In this document: piece by piece, positions 17,468 through 26,261 of the stretch
How the letters are laid out: each line of letters begins with the position of its first letter
How positions within the stretch are numbered: the first letter of the stretch is position 1
From: Dyadobacter koreensis
GTDB taxonomy: Bacteria > Bacteroidota > Bacteroidia > Cytophagales > Spirosomataceae
Direction of reading: 5' to 3'
Assembly (NCBI RefSeq): GCF_900108855.1
Contig: NZ_FNXY01000010.1
Location: 212,074-276,073, forward strand
DNA length: 64,000 nt
Program-made: the position numbers and the translations under genes
Notes under the pieces: model-generated
What the model was told of the DNA's origin: nothing
What the model saw: the letters and a program-made list of their open reading frames with translations, nothing else
Database searches by the model: none

Positions 17468-18568
17468 TTGAATATGAATGCTTCTCTAGATATCCTTCCG
17501 CTTAGCAGTTGGATCAATACCGAAGGAAAACCTTTGGTAATCGCCGGACCTTGCAGTGCAGAGACCGAGGAACAAATGTTGGAAACCGCAAGCCAGATCA
17601 AAAAAGAAGGATTTGCACACGTACTTCGTGCGGGAATTTGGAAGCCAAGAACTCGTCCTGGAAGTTTTGAAGGGATGGGCGAAGCAGCATTGCCATGGTT
17701 GCAAGCTGCAAAAAAAGAGACTGGATTACCTGTTGCTATTGAAGTGGCAAATCCTCAGCATATCGAATTGGCATTAAAATATGGTGTAGATATTCTTTGG
17801 GTTGGTGCCCGTACTACGGTAAACCCATTCAATGTTCAGGAATTGGCCGAGGCGCTTAGAGGCGTTGATGTTCCGGTTCTTGTTAAAAACCCTGTTAACC
17901 CTGATCTTCAGCTTTGGGTTGGTGCCTTGGAGCGTTTAAACCAGGCGGGTGTTAAAAAACTAGGTGCTATTCACCGTGGTTTCTCTAACGCGCAGGAAAC
18001 AAAATATCGTAATTCTCCAATGTGGAATATTGCGATCGAATTGAAAACGATATTCCCTGAACTTCCTGTGATCGGTGACCCTAGTCACATGGCTGGAAAA
18101 CGTTCATTGTTGTTTGAAATCGCACAACGTGCACTTGACCTTAACTATGACGGTTTGATCATCGAATCTCACCGTGATCCGGATAAGGCATGGTCGGATG
18201 CTTCTCAACAATTGACTCCTCCTGCTTTGGCGGAAATGTTGCATGAGCTTCACGTTCGTAAGGAATCTTATCCAACAGACTACCAGTCTCAACTGGAAGT
18301 TGTTCGTGGAAAAATTGACAACCTTGACCGGGAATTGCTTGAGAATCTTGCAAACCGTATGTCATTGGTTGAGAAACTTGCTGAGTACAAACGCGACAAT
18401 AACGTTGCTGCCTACCAGGTTGATCGTTTCCGTGAAGTATTGGATACACGTGCGGCATGGGGAAAAAGCTTGAATCTTTACCCGGCCCTTGTTGACGAGC
18501 TTTTCAAACTTGTTCACATGGAGTCTATCCGTAAACAAACTGAAGTTATGAACCAGATCAACGCATAA
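17468..18568 (+). CDS. Bifunctional DAHP synthase (type I-beta)/chorismate mutase
   Basis: First step of aromatic amino-acid synthesis (PEP plus erythrose-4-phosphate) fused to chorismate mutase. The DAHP synthase part (about 15-260) has IAGPCSAE, GIWKPRTRPGSFEG, LVKNPVNPDLQLW, AIHRGFS and GDPSHMAG. The mutase part (about 275-360, AroQ type) starts at VRGKIDNLDRELLENLANRM. The mutase may act as an allosteric domain, as known for related fusions. The open frame can start at TTG 17468, eight bases after AAGGA, or at ATG 17474; I cannot decide. A terminator follows. Confidence 0.93.
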   Translation: MNMNASLDILPLSSWINTEGKPLVIAGPCSAETEEQMLETASQIKKEGFAHVLRAGIWKPRTRPGSFEGMGEAALPWLQAAKKETGLPVAIEVANPQHIELALKYGVDILWVGARTTVNPFNVQELAEALRGVDVPVLVKNPVNPDLQLWVGALERLNQAGVKKLGAIHRGFSNAQETKYRNSPMWNIAIELKTIFPELPVIGDPSHMAGKRSLLFEIAQRALDLNYDGLIIESHRDPDKAWSDASQQLTPPALAEMLHELHVRKESYPTDYQSQLEVVRGKIDNLDRELLENLANRMSLVEKLAEYKRDNNVAAYQVDRFREVLDTRAAWGKSLNLYPALVDELFKLVHMESIRKQTEVMNQINA

Positions 18569-18593
18569 TTGTTGGTCAGGATTTTGAGATAAT

Positions 18594-18629
18594 AAAACGG
18601 GGCACTTTCTCAGGAAGGTACCCCGTTTT
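18594..18629. terminator. Terminator after the DAHP synthase gene
   Basis: AAAACGGGG (18594-18602) pairs with CCCCGTTTT (18621-18629), followed by TT on the plus strand and with an A-run on the left, so it may also serve the SGNH gene coming from the right. Confidence 0.8.
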
Positions 18630-18702
18630 TGCTAATAGATTCATCAAAAAGCTCTTACTCTGATGAATCATTTTTCTGACCTGAAATGTGTCATTCAAAT
18701 GA

Positions 18703-19335
18703 TCAAATATTCTTCGCTGCCAAAATTCGATTAATTTCTCTTCCCCATATCTTATATGCCTCGGCATTCAAATGTGTCTTATCAACTGCAAATTCAGCTT
18801 TGAGACCAGTAGAGTCAGCCAGGTATGGGTTCAAATTTATATAGCTGATTTTGTGTTGCTGACAATACTCGATAAGGAAATTGTTTAATCTAATTACTTC
18901 CGCTTTGCTGACAGGATCATTTTGTTCAAATAATGTCAATGTTACAATTGGCGTTATCCTGTTTTTCAAAAGTGTTTCTAAAATAACCTGATAATTCTGT
19001 TGGATTTTTTCTTGTGCTACACCAACAGTAATATCATTGATGCCTGCTTCGACGAAGCAAATTTCCGGATGTCTGTCAACAACATTTGCCTGAATAAGTC
19101 CCAGAAAATGGTACGTACATAATCCTGGAAAACCGCTGTTGAGTACGTCCGTCCGGCCTAAAAGCTCAACCCATTTTCCCTGTGCAGTTAAAGAATTGCC
19201 AAACATGACAATTTTCGAATCACCCTTCATGGCCACGAATTTTTGAATCCACTTATCCCGAAAAATATAAGCAACGGTTAAGAGAAAGATGATGTTGAAT
19301 AAAAATGAAATAAAAAGTAGTTGTTTGATTTTCAT
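18703..19335 (-). CDS. SGNH/GDSL-family hydrolase, membrane-anchored
   Basis: Predicted esterase/lipase-like enzyme with an N-terminal signal anchor (about 5-24), acting outside the cytoplasm. Block I is FGNSLT with nucleophile Ser48 (Asn replaces the usual Asp of GDS), block III is AGIND with oxyanion Asn100, and block V is VDKTHLN giving the Asp-His pair near 185-188. So the catalytic set is complete. The 210-residue size suits the lysophospholipase L1-like subgroup. No substrate hint from neighbours; deacetylation of a surface glycan is one option. Confidence 0.82.
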   Translation of the reverse strand: MKIKQLLFISFLFNIIFLLTVAYIFRDKWIQKFVAMKGDSKIVMFGNSLTAQGKWVELLGRTDVLNSGFPGLCTYHFLGLIQANVVDRHPEICFVEAGINDITVGVAQEKIQQNYQVILETLLKNRITPIVTLTLFEQNDPVSKAEVIRLNNFLIEYCQQHKISYINLNPYLADSTGLKAEFAVDKTHLNAEAYKIWGREINRILAAKNI

Positions 19336-19557
19336 TCCTCGCTATTATTTGTCTGGTTAGACTGAAAGCTTTCGCTCAATATAACTTCCAACTTATCCAA
19401 CGGTCACCTCTGTACCGAAAGTTGAAATTAACGATCTGTAATTCCAAAGATCAATTTTATAGCCCAGATAATAACGATATATTTATAATAACATAAGTTT
19501 TAAGTAAACTTGCGGCTTATTTGCAACATTGTTACATTTTATTAACATCAATATTTT

Positions 19558-21657
19558 ATGCAGTCAACAATGAAAATCATTAAAAAACTTAGCTTGCTTG
19601 GACTGCTTTCCTTTGGGAATGTAATGGTTCAGGCGCAGGATATCAAACATGACTCTGTGAAAGCAGGCGAGTTTGATATGGGGAAGATGTGGACTTTTGA
19701 TACCCCGCCGGCTGAGTATTTTAAGAAAACATATAATTTCTCCCCTGATGAAAAGTGGTTTGAAAAGGCACGCTTGTCTGCACTGCGATTTGCTACTTAT
19801 TGCTCTGCCTCATTCGTGTCATCCAATGGACTGGTTATGACTAACCACCACTGTGCCCGCGAATCCGGCGTTGCAGTTCAGAAAAAAGGAGAAGATTTTC
19901 TCGCAAATGGGTTTTATGCCGCCAAACTCGGGGATGAGAGAAAAGTGCCGGAACTTTTTGTTGATCAGTTGGTAAAAATTGAAGATATCACCGAACGTAT
20001 TCAAAAAATTGAAGATCAGGGAGAGTCCAATACCGAACGTGTAAAACTTCGGGATCAGGCTTTCGAAACTATAAAAAAAGAATATCAGGCGAAAGACGGC
20101 TGGAAAGATTTAGAAGTGGAAACGGTTAGTTTTTACAGCGGCGGCCGTTATTCGTTGTATGGTTTTAAAAGATATAAGGATGTGCGGGTAGTTTTTATGC
20201 CTGAGCTCCAGATGGGTTTTTTCGGAGGTGATCCTGATAATTTTACGTATCCGCGCTATAATCTCGACTGCTCATTTTTTCGTGTTTACGATGACAACGG
20301 AAAACCTTTGCGAACCGAAAACTATTATAAATTCAACACAGATGGTGTTAAAGACGGTGAGCCTGTTTTCGTGGTAGGGAATCCTGGAAGTACAGGACGT
20401 TTACGTACAGTGGATGAATTGGAATTTGACCGCGATCTTGTAATCCCTTTTACGTTGCAGTTGTTGCGAAACCGTTCGCTTGCTTTGCAGGAATATAACA
20501 AAACTGCAAAAAGCGATAGTATTCTAAATGAAATATTCAGCTATGAAAACAGCTACAAGGCTTATGAAGGAAGATTAGTGGGAATGAAAGATCCTGTGCT
20601 TATGGCTCGTAAGCGGGATTTTGAAAAGAACTTCAAAAAGGCAGTTCGTGAAAATCCCAAACTGACTTCCAATTACGGCATGTGGGATGATATTTCTGAA
20701 AATGTTAGAATTTTGCGTTCGGGGCGTAACGATGTGTCCATTATGCAGCCAAATCCACTTTCGCGTGGCGAACTGCTTACTTTTGCACAACAACTTGTTG
20801 ATTTTGCAACTTTGGCTCAATCAAATCCGGATCGTGCAGCGACTTTGAAAGGAACATTAAAAGCTTTTAAACCATCAATACCTTCGTTAGAAGAGGCTTA
20901 CCTGGCAGCTCATTTTGAAGAAGCGCTAACTTTTCTTGGCAAACAGGATGAATATGTGAGAATAGCCTTAGCTGGAAAAACACCAAAAGAAGCAGCCGCT
21001 GACGCATTGAAAAATACAAAACTCTCCGATGATACCTATGTAAATAAATTGCTGGACGGAGGGGCTGCTGCTATCGCGGCGTCCGAAGATCCATTAATCA
21101 TACTGGCTATCATTTCACAGCCAAGATTTATGACAGCTGCGACAGCTGCGCGCGATGCAAACGCAAGATTAAATGTTGAGCGCAGTAATCTGGGTCGTCT
21201 GCTTTATGATGTTTACGGAACCAATATTCCGCCGGATGCGACATTTTCTTTACGTATCAGTGATGGTGTAGTGAAATCTTTTGAATATAACGGCACAACA
21301 GCGCCTGTCAAAACAACCTACTTTGGGATGTATGATCGTTACGAATCTAATAACGGAGTGTTTCCATGGTCGTTGCCTAAACGTTGGTTAAATCCTCCGT
21401 CAGAACTTTTGAAAGCGCCGGTTAACTTCATTTCCACAAACGATATTATTGGCGGAAATTCAGGATCGCCTATGATTAATCAAAAACTGGAAGCGGTTGG
21501 GTTGATATTTGATGGTAATGTCGAAAGTTTGCCCGGATATTTCATTTTCGCCCCTGACGCCGGAAACCGGACAGTCTCTGTGCATGCCGGAGGAATGATT
21601 GCGGCGATGAAACATATTTACAAAGCAACGCGTCTGGTTGACGAGTTGACAAAATAA
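19558..21657 (+). CDS. dpp7: S46-family dipeptidyl-peptidase, DPP7-like
   Basis: Periplasmic serine exopeptidase that releases dipeptides from the N-terminus of peptides. A signal peptide (about 1-27, ending VQAQ) precedes GLVMTNHHCARESG with the catalytic His (residues 96-99) and GGNSGSPMIN with nucleophile Ser635. In characterised S46 enzymes the residue 18 after the Ser sets P1 preference: Gly in DPP7 (hydrophobic) and Arg in DPP11 (Asp/Glu). Here it is Gly653 in LIFDGNVES, so DPP7-type specificity is inferred. The second Met (M5) could be the true start. The gene stands alone and ends at a 13-bp hairpin. Confidence 0.9.
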   Translation: MQSTMKIIKKLSLLGLLSFGNVMVQAQDIKHDSVKAGEFDMGKMWTFDTPPAEYFKKTYNFSPDEKWFEKARLSALRFATYCSASFVSSNGLVMTNHHCARESGVAVQKKGEDFLANGFYAAKLGDERKVPELFVDQLVKIEDITERIQKIEDQGESNTERVKLRDQAFETIKKEYQAKDGWKDLEVETVSFYSGGRYSLYGFKRYKDVRVVFMPELQMGFFGGDPDNFTYPRYNLDCSFFRVYDDNGKPLRTENYYKFNTDGVKDGEPVFVVGNPGSTGRLRTVDELEFDRDLVIPFTLQLLRNRSLALQEYNKTAKSDSILNEIFSYENSYKAYEGRLVGMKDPVLMARKRDFEKNFKKAVRENPKLTSNYGMWDDISENVRILRSGRNDVSIMQPNPLSRGELLTFAQQLVDFATLAQSNPDRAATLKGTLKAFKPSIPSLEEAYLAAHFEEALTFLGKQDEYVRIALAGKTPKEAAADALKNTKLSDDTYVNKLLDGGAAAIAASEDPLIILAIISQPRFMTAATAARDANARLNVERSNLGRLLYDVYGTNIPPDATFSLRISDGVVKSFEYNGTTAPVKTTYFGMYDRYESNNGVFPWSLPKRWLNPPSELLKAPVNFISTNDIIGGNSGSPMINQKLEAVGLIFDGNVESLPGYFIFAPDAGNRTVSVHAGGMIAAMKHIYKATRLVDELTK

Positions 21658-21663
21658 ACTACA

Positions 21664-21704
21664 TTCAGGTTTTACAGCGGTTTAAAACTGTTGTAAAACC
21701 TGAA
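21664..21704. terminator. Bidirectional terminator between the S46 peptidase and tdk
   Basis: TTCAGGTTTTACA (21664-21676) pairs perfectly with TGTAAAACCTGAA (21692-21704). The tdk stop is only 3 bases to the right. Confidence 0.8.
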
Positions 21705-21706
21705 TT

Positions 21707-22309
21707 TCAACATGGCTGATCGTAAGCCTCTTCTCCCAAATTAAAACATCTGCGGCATCTTGCTTCGTAAAGATCCGTTTCTCCTAAAAGTACCTTCTCA
21801 TTTGAAGACGAGAGCCGGTAAGAATGCGAAGCGACTTCTCCGCAGACCATACAAATTGCATGGACTTTGGTCACATATTCTGCGAGCGCCATCAGTTGAG
21901 GCATACATCCAAAAGGCTTACCCAGATAATCCATATCAAGGCCGGCGATGATCACGCGCTTTCCGGCATTCGCCAGCGTGTCACACACAGAGACAATTGA
22001 TTCGTCAAAAAACTGCGCCTCGTCCAAACCGATCACTTCCGCATTTCCTGCCATTGAAATGATCTCCGACGATAAATTTACAGGCATCGCTTCAACGGAA
22101 TTCTCATTGTGCGAAACAATGTTCTCCATATGATATCGTTTATCCAGAGCAGGTTTAAAGATCTTTATTCTTTGGCGGGCAATTTTGGCGCGGTTGAGCC
22201 TGCGAATTAATTCTTCGGTTTTTCCGGAGAACATGGATCCGCAAATAACCTCAATCCATCCGGTACGAGGGTATTGGTGGTGTCTTGTATGAGAAGGCTC
22301 AATAAACAT
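21707..22309 (-). CDS. tdk: Thymidine kinase
   Basis: Phosphorylates thymidine for the salvage pathway. With the ATG at 22309 the product is 200 residues: Walker A CGSMFSGKTE (23-32), DEAQFFD (96-102, catalytic Glu97) and the zinc ribbon C153/C156 with C185/C188. The frame stays open upstream to 22444, but those 45 residues would be atypical and would overlap the divergent gene at 22425, so I use the internal start. The short region 22310-22424 must hold both promoters. Confidence 0.94.
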   Translation of the reverse strand: MFIEPSHTRHHQYPRTGWIEVICGSMFSGKTEELIRRLNRAKIARQRIKIFKPALDKRYHMENIVSHNENSVEAMPVNLSSEIISMAGNAEVIGLDEAQFFDESIVSVCDTLANAGKRVIIAGLDMDYLGKPFGCMPQLMALAEYVTKVHAICMVCGEVASHSYRLSSSNEKVLLGETDLYEARCRRCFNLGEEAYDQPC

Positions 22310-22424
22310 GATAGCCGTGAAATAAGTTGAATCTGGAATCGACTGCCCGAACAGCCATTTTTTAATTATCTTTACAAAACAAACACATTTTTTAAACACT
22401 CTTGTTACAAAGCTCTTATTCGTT

Positions 22425-23561
22425 ATGCCGAATAGTTTGAACACAAATGCACTTAACCAATATGCAGCGCGATTTACGGCTACTGTCCTAAATGAAGCGT
22501 ATCGTAACCAAGCTGTTATAAAAGGGGCTGAATTACTTAAACTTACACCTGTTCGTCAGGTAAATCTGGGTATTCTGAACCGTTTGTTTGACCAATGGAA
22601 AAATACAGCGCTGGCTTTTAGAAGCATATATTTTGATTTTGAAAGTGAAGACGTGAAAACGGCTCTTCAAAGTTTCATGAATACGGTTTCTCAGAATATT
22701 GCTGTTAAACGCAATGATCTGGAACCGCTTTTCATCGAGTCGGTCAAAGATACGATTACACTTTTATACGCGCCTGAAAGTTATTTCGAAGAGAAACTCA
22801 GAGCAATGCCAGAGTCTACCTTTACAGCTGATAATGCGCAGCAGTTGATTAAATATACCCAAATTCATAACGGTATCGCCAAGGCTTTGTCACAGCGTCT
22901 GGAAGACAGCAGCTCTGATTCGGTGTATATGACGCAGGTCATCGGTTGGTTATATGAAATAAAAGGTAATACCGAATTGCTGGATGACATAACTCCATTT
23001 GTCAGCCAGTTCTCTGAAATACTGCCTTTGGATTCTTCCGAGCTGCTTCCTGCGACGCCGGCTTCAAGTTTTTCGTCACAAACAACGCTTAAAAACGAAC
23101 CAAAATCTTTTTTTGATTCTGCTTTTTCTGAAATTGATCCGAAGAAACCAGTATCTATTCCGGTAGCACCGTCGGTACCGCAGCGCGCAGAACCTGGATT
23201 GGCAATTCTTTCTGAAATAGTTTCAAAAACAAATTCTACGGAAAGGGATTCTTTGAACAATCGCTTTAAGGTTGAAGTGCCCAAATCGTCTGAGGAAAAC
23301 CGGTACGGAAATGTTCAGGTGAAAGTTGAAAATATTGCCGGTTCTATTCCTTTGGGACAACGTTTTATGTTTGTCAACCAGTTGTTCAGTAAAAATGCCG
23401 AGCATTTTGATAAGGCAATTTATGAGCTTGATCTGGTAAAAAGCTATGAAGAAGCCGAAAATCTGATCTGGCATCGCTATGCATCGAAGTATGCCTGGGA
23501 CGTGAACGGAGAAGCGGTTCAGGCGTTACTTGCTATTGTCAAACGCAAATTCAGTTCGTGA
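22425..23561 (+). CDS. Conserved Bacteroidota protein of unknown function
   Basis: I do not recognise a named function. The N-terminal half (1-200) is helical, with no signal peptide, so it is probably cytoplasmic. A Ser/Pro-rich linker (about 205-260, e.g. LLPATPASSFSSQTT) joins a compact C-terminal domain (about 305-377): IPLGQRFMFVNQLFSKNAEHF, YEEAENLIWHRYASKYAWD and ALLAIVKRKF. Similar C-terminal segments occur in hypothetical proteins of many Bacteroidota as far as I recall. It is divergent from tdk and 35 bases upstream of the barrel protein gene, with which it may be co-transcribed. Confidence 0.75.
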   Translation: MPNSLNTNALNQYAARFTATVLNEAYRNQAVIKGAELLKLTPVRQVNLGILNRLFDQWKNTALAFRSIYFDFESEDVKTALQSFMNTVSQNIAVKRNDLEPLFIESVKDTITLLYAPESYFEEKLRAMPESTFTADNAQQLIKYTQIHNGIAKALSQRLEDSSSDSVYMTQVIGWLYEIKGNTELLDDITPFVSQFSEILPLDSSELLPATPASSFSSQTTLKNEPKSFFDSAFSEIDPKKPVSIPVAPSVPQRAEPGLAILSEIVSKTNSTERDSLNNRFKVEVPKSSEENRYGNVQVKVENIAGSIPLGQRFMFVNQLFSKNAEHFDKAIYELDLVKSYEEAENLIWHRYASKYAWDVNGEAVQALLAIVKRKFSS

Positions 23562-23596
23562 GAAAAGTTTAATAAATAATTTTACTGGCGTGTTAA

Positions 23597-24478
23597 ATGA
23601 AAGAGCAATCTGGACATTTATCTCGACAGAAAAACTTCCTTCGATCTTTCGTTATCTTTCTGATATTATCAACGAAGAGCTTCGCCGACGGGTCTCCATT
23701 TCCCGTCGGTGCGAGATCTTGGGGACTGGCAAATGCCACAATTGCGCGTTCTGATTACTATTCAATCGGAAATAACGTCGCGGGTCTTGGTGGAATAAAA
23801 ACCGCAGCAATCTTTTCCACCTATAATTCTCATTTTAATTTTGAGGGTATTAGTACTTTGGGTGTCGGTGCTGTTATGCCTTTATCAGAAGATCTTGGAA
23901 TAGGATTATCGATCCGGCGATTTGGGGATAACGTTTATAATCAGATAGCTGTGGGTGCAGGAGCCGGGCATCATATTGGAAGATTTAGTCTTGGACTCAA
24001 ACTCAATTATCTTCAGACGGCTATTAGTTCATCCGCAATTATTTTCAGTAAAAAAGCACTTGTCTTAGAATTTGGCGGGATCGTAATGATATCGTCAAAA
24101 TTATATTTTGGCGCGCACATGTATAATGTTACGCAGTCGTCTTATTCGGATAATTTAAGAGAAAGAGTTGATACTTCTTTAAGGACTGGATTTTTGTACA
24201 AACCTTCCAAAACTGTTGAGTTGAGTGCAGAAATAGAAAAGGTTACAGATAATCCTATGACTTTAAGAATTGGTCTCGAATATGAAATTGTTAGAAATTT
24301 TTTTGTCCGTACAGGAATAAATTCAAAACCTCAGACAAACCATTTTGGAATAGGCTTTAAGGTCAGTCAGTTTCATTTGAATTACGCGATGCATACACAT
24401 CCGCAATTGGGATGGTCACATCATTTTTCTATTTGCTATGTATTTTTCGGCAATAAGAATACTGCAATAAAAAATTGA
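23597..24478 (+). CDS. Predicted outer-membrane beta-barrel protein (PorV/UPF0164-like)
   Basis: The N-terminal signal (about 12-31, ending SFADG) is followed by GARSWGLANATIARSDYYSI, a pattern typical of the PorV/PorQ and UPF0164 families in which early strands line a FadL-like barrel. Alternating amphipathic strands continue to the end (e.g. LGVGAVMPLSEDLGIGLSIR, YEIVRNFFVRTGINSK). It ends without the T9SS C-terminal signal. A role in type IX secretion is possible but not shown: PorV shuttles cargo, whereas this paralogue stands away from known por genes. Confidence 0.65.
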   Translation: MKEQSGHLSRQKNFLRSFVIFLILSTKSFADGSPFPVGARSWGLANATIARSDYYSIGNNVAGLGGIKTAAIFSTYNSHFNFEGISTLGVGAVMPLSEDLGIGLSIRRFGDNVYNQIAVGAGAGHHIGRFSLGLKLNYLQTAISSSAIIFSKKALVLEFGGIVMISSKLYFGAHMYNVTQSSYSDNLRERVDTSLRTGFLYKPSKTVELSAEIEKVTDNPMTLRIGLEYEIVRNFFVRTGINSKPQTNHFGIGFKVSQFHLNYAMHTHPQLGWSHHFSICYVFFGNKNTAIKN

Positions 24479-24537
24479 GCTCAATATAAAATTTATTAAT
24501 ATTTTATATATTTAGGCAACCGCTCAACTTTAGTCAA

Positions 24538-25308
24538 ATGAATATAACGATATTAAGTCTGATGATTTCACTTTTTGGAATTGGTTGTAGCGAATGTGTC
24601 AATGAACGGCCAATGGAAAATTTAAACGGATTTGAGGAAGACATTAACATAGAAGAAATTAAAGAAGCTTTTCTGAAATTATCATCTGCTGAAGTAGAGA
24701 GTGATGAGAATATTTCTAAAAAAGGGAATCTGCGAGAGTCAACAATCCACTGGAAGGATGCCGTTCTATATCCTGACCAAAATATAATTCGGATTCCATT
24801 TTCTTCCAAAACTAGTCATTTCACTTTCATGGACGATAGTTCAGCAATAAGCTATGATAATGCCTCTATTTTCATCATTTCTAGAAAAAACGGGTTATAT
24901 GTATTTGAAATAATGACAAAAATACCTGACTTGGTTTATCTTCGCAGCACTCAGGAAATTCCTGATTTTTCAGGAAAATTAATTTTCGAAGACATCAATG
25001 GTCAATTTTTAAAAGGATTTACAGTAAGCAAGGGCAAAGTTGATGGTGCTATCGTCAAATTATCCGGGAGAGCTTCAATTAAAGGAGGGTTAATTGTCAA
25101 TTGGTATGCAGGAAGAGATCATAGAGATCTTGATTCAAAAACTGTTCCAGTACAAACAGAATATTTTGACATGAAACACTCCGATTGCCCATATCAGATC
25201 GACGATTTTTATACGTCCATAGGAGAATACAGGCCTGCTAATAAATGGAGATACGTTTTCCCTGAAGTAAAGAGAAGTTGGAAAATATTGCCTCCCTCTG
25301 CTTACTAA
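24538..25308 (+). CDS. Hypothetical lipoprotein
   Basis: A short signal peptide ends in FGIGC (Cys17), giving a probable lipoprotein. The rest is acidic and beta-rich with no motif I recognise. The middle (about 85-170) includes IIRIPFSSKTSHFTF and the C-terminal third includes NWYAGRDHRD and a single DCPY Cys. Similar 'lipoprotein plus beta' hypotheticals are common singletons in this order. It lies 59 bases after the barrel protein gene on the same strand, in AT-rich DNA. Confidence 0.6.
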   Translation: MNITILSLMISLFGIGCSECVNERPMENLNGFEEDINIEEIKEAFLKLSSAEVESDENISKKGNLRESTIHWKDAVLYPDQNIIRIPFSSKTSHFTFMDDSSAISYDNASIFIISRKNGLYVFEIMTKIPDLVYLRSTQEIPDFSGKLIFEDINGQFLKGFTVSKGKVDGAIVKLSGRASIKGGLIVNWYAGRDHRDLDSKTVPVQTEYFDMKHSDCPYQIDDFYTSIGEYRPANKWRYVFPEVKRSWKILPPSAY

Positions 25309-25328
25309 TATAATCTACGTTGACAGAC

Positions 25329-26180
25329 TCACCGAATCAAGTGTAAGAACATTTCTCTGGCGTCGCTGAGCGCTTTTAAATTTAATAAGGCATACTCGTT
25401 TTTCTCTGTTGTATAGTCAATTAATTTTTCCATCGGCATATTTCCAACCAAATCATCCTGCGCCAGAGGACAACCTCCATATCCTAACATCGCACCGTCG
25501 AATCGCCGGCAACCTGCATCATACGCCATGTCAATTTTAGCTTTCCATTCCTCAGGTTTGGTATGAAAATGTGCGCCGAATTCCAGATCAGGATGGGTAG
25601 GAATTAGATGTTTGAAAAGCGATTTAATGTCATCAGTCTTTGCCAAACCGACAGTATCAGATAACGAAAATATTTTCACACCGTATTCGGAGATTTTTTT
25701 TACCCAATGCAAAACAATATCCGGGTTCCACAGATCACCATAAGGATTACCAAATCCCATTGAAATATAGATAACCAGTTTCTTATTATTTTTTATGCAT
25801 AAGGACTGAATCGCATCGACGCGCTGCAAAGATTCTTCTACGGATGAGTTCGTATTTCTCAACTGAAAAGTTTCAGAAATAGAAAATGGATAACCGAGAT
25901 AAGTGATTTGCTCAAAAGCGCAAGCCTCCATAGCGCCGCGTTCATTGGCAACGATCGCCAACAATTTAGTCGAAGTTGTAGAAAGGTCAAGTTTTGGAAT
26001 GATGGCTGCGGTATCGCTGACCTGAGGCATCGCCTTTGCGGAAACGAAACTGCCAAAATCCAGCGTGTCAAAACCGACCTGAAGAAGTTTGTTCAGGTAC
26101 TCAATTTTTTTTTTAGTAGGGATAAAAGGATGATGGCCTTGCCAGGCATCGCGAGGACATTCGATGAGTTTCATAGGCAA
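25329..26180 (-). CDS. mvaB: Hydroxymethylglutaryl-CoA lyase
   Basis: Predicted to cleave HMG-CoA to acetyl-CoA and acetoacetate, the last step of leucine breakdown. The HMGL-like TIM barrel of 283 residues has LIECPRDAWQG at the start, KIFSLSDTVGLA, FGAHFHTKPEEW and the signature GAMLGYGGCPLAQDD with the catalytic Cys. The Asp of the N-terminal metal site is in PRDAWQG. No other leucine-pathway gene is nearby. Its start is only 29 bases from a terminator-like hairpin that belongs to the upstream epimerase gene, so the promoter position is unclear. Confidence 0.85.
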   Translation of the reverse strand: MPMKLIECPRDAWQGHHPFIPTKKKIEYLNKLLQVGFDTLDFGSFVSAKAMPQVSDTAAIIPKLDLSTTSTKLLAIVANERGAMEACAFEQITYLGYPFSISETFQLRNTNSSVEESLQRVDAIQSLCIKNNKKLVIYISMGFGNPYGDLWNPDIVLHWVKKISEYGVKIFSLSDTVGLAKTDDIKSLFKHLIPTHPDLEFGAHFHTKPEEWKAKIDMAYDAGCRRFDGAMLGYGGCPLAQDDLVGNMPMEKLIDYTTEKNEYALLNLKALSDAREMFLHLIR

Positions 26181-26208
26181 TTGGATTACAAAATGCTATG
26201 AGATAATT

Positions 26209-26256
26209 AAAAGGTTTTACCGGCTATTTATGCCAAACGATCCGGTAAAACCTTTT
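26209..26256 (-). terminator. Hairpin between the epimerase and HMG-CoA lyase genes
   Basis: AAAAGGTTTTACCGG (26209-26223) pairs perfectly with CCGGTAAAACCTTTT (26242-26256) over an 18-base loop. On the minus strand it follows the epimerase stop by 6 bases and is followed by T-rich sequence. Confidence 0.75.
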
Positions 26257-26261
26257 TAATT

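Noticed and set aside
22310..22444. N-terminal extension of thymidine kinase
   Set aside because: The extra 45 residues are atypical, and the longer frame would overlap the divergent gene at 22425. The ATG at 22309 gives the normal length.
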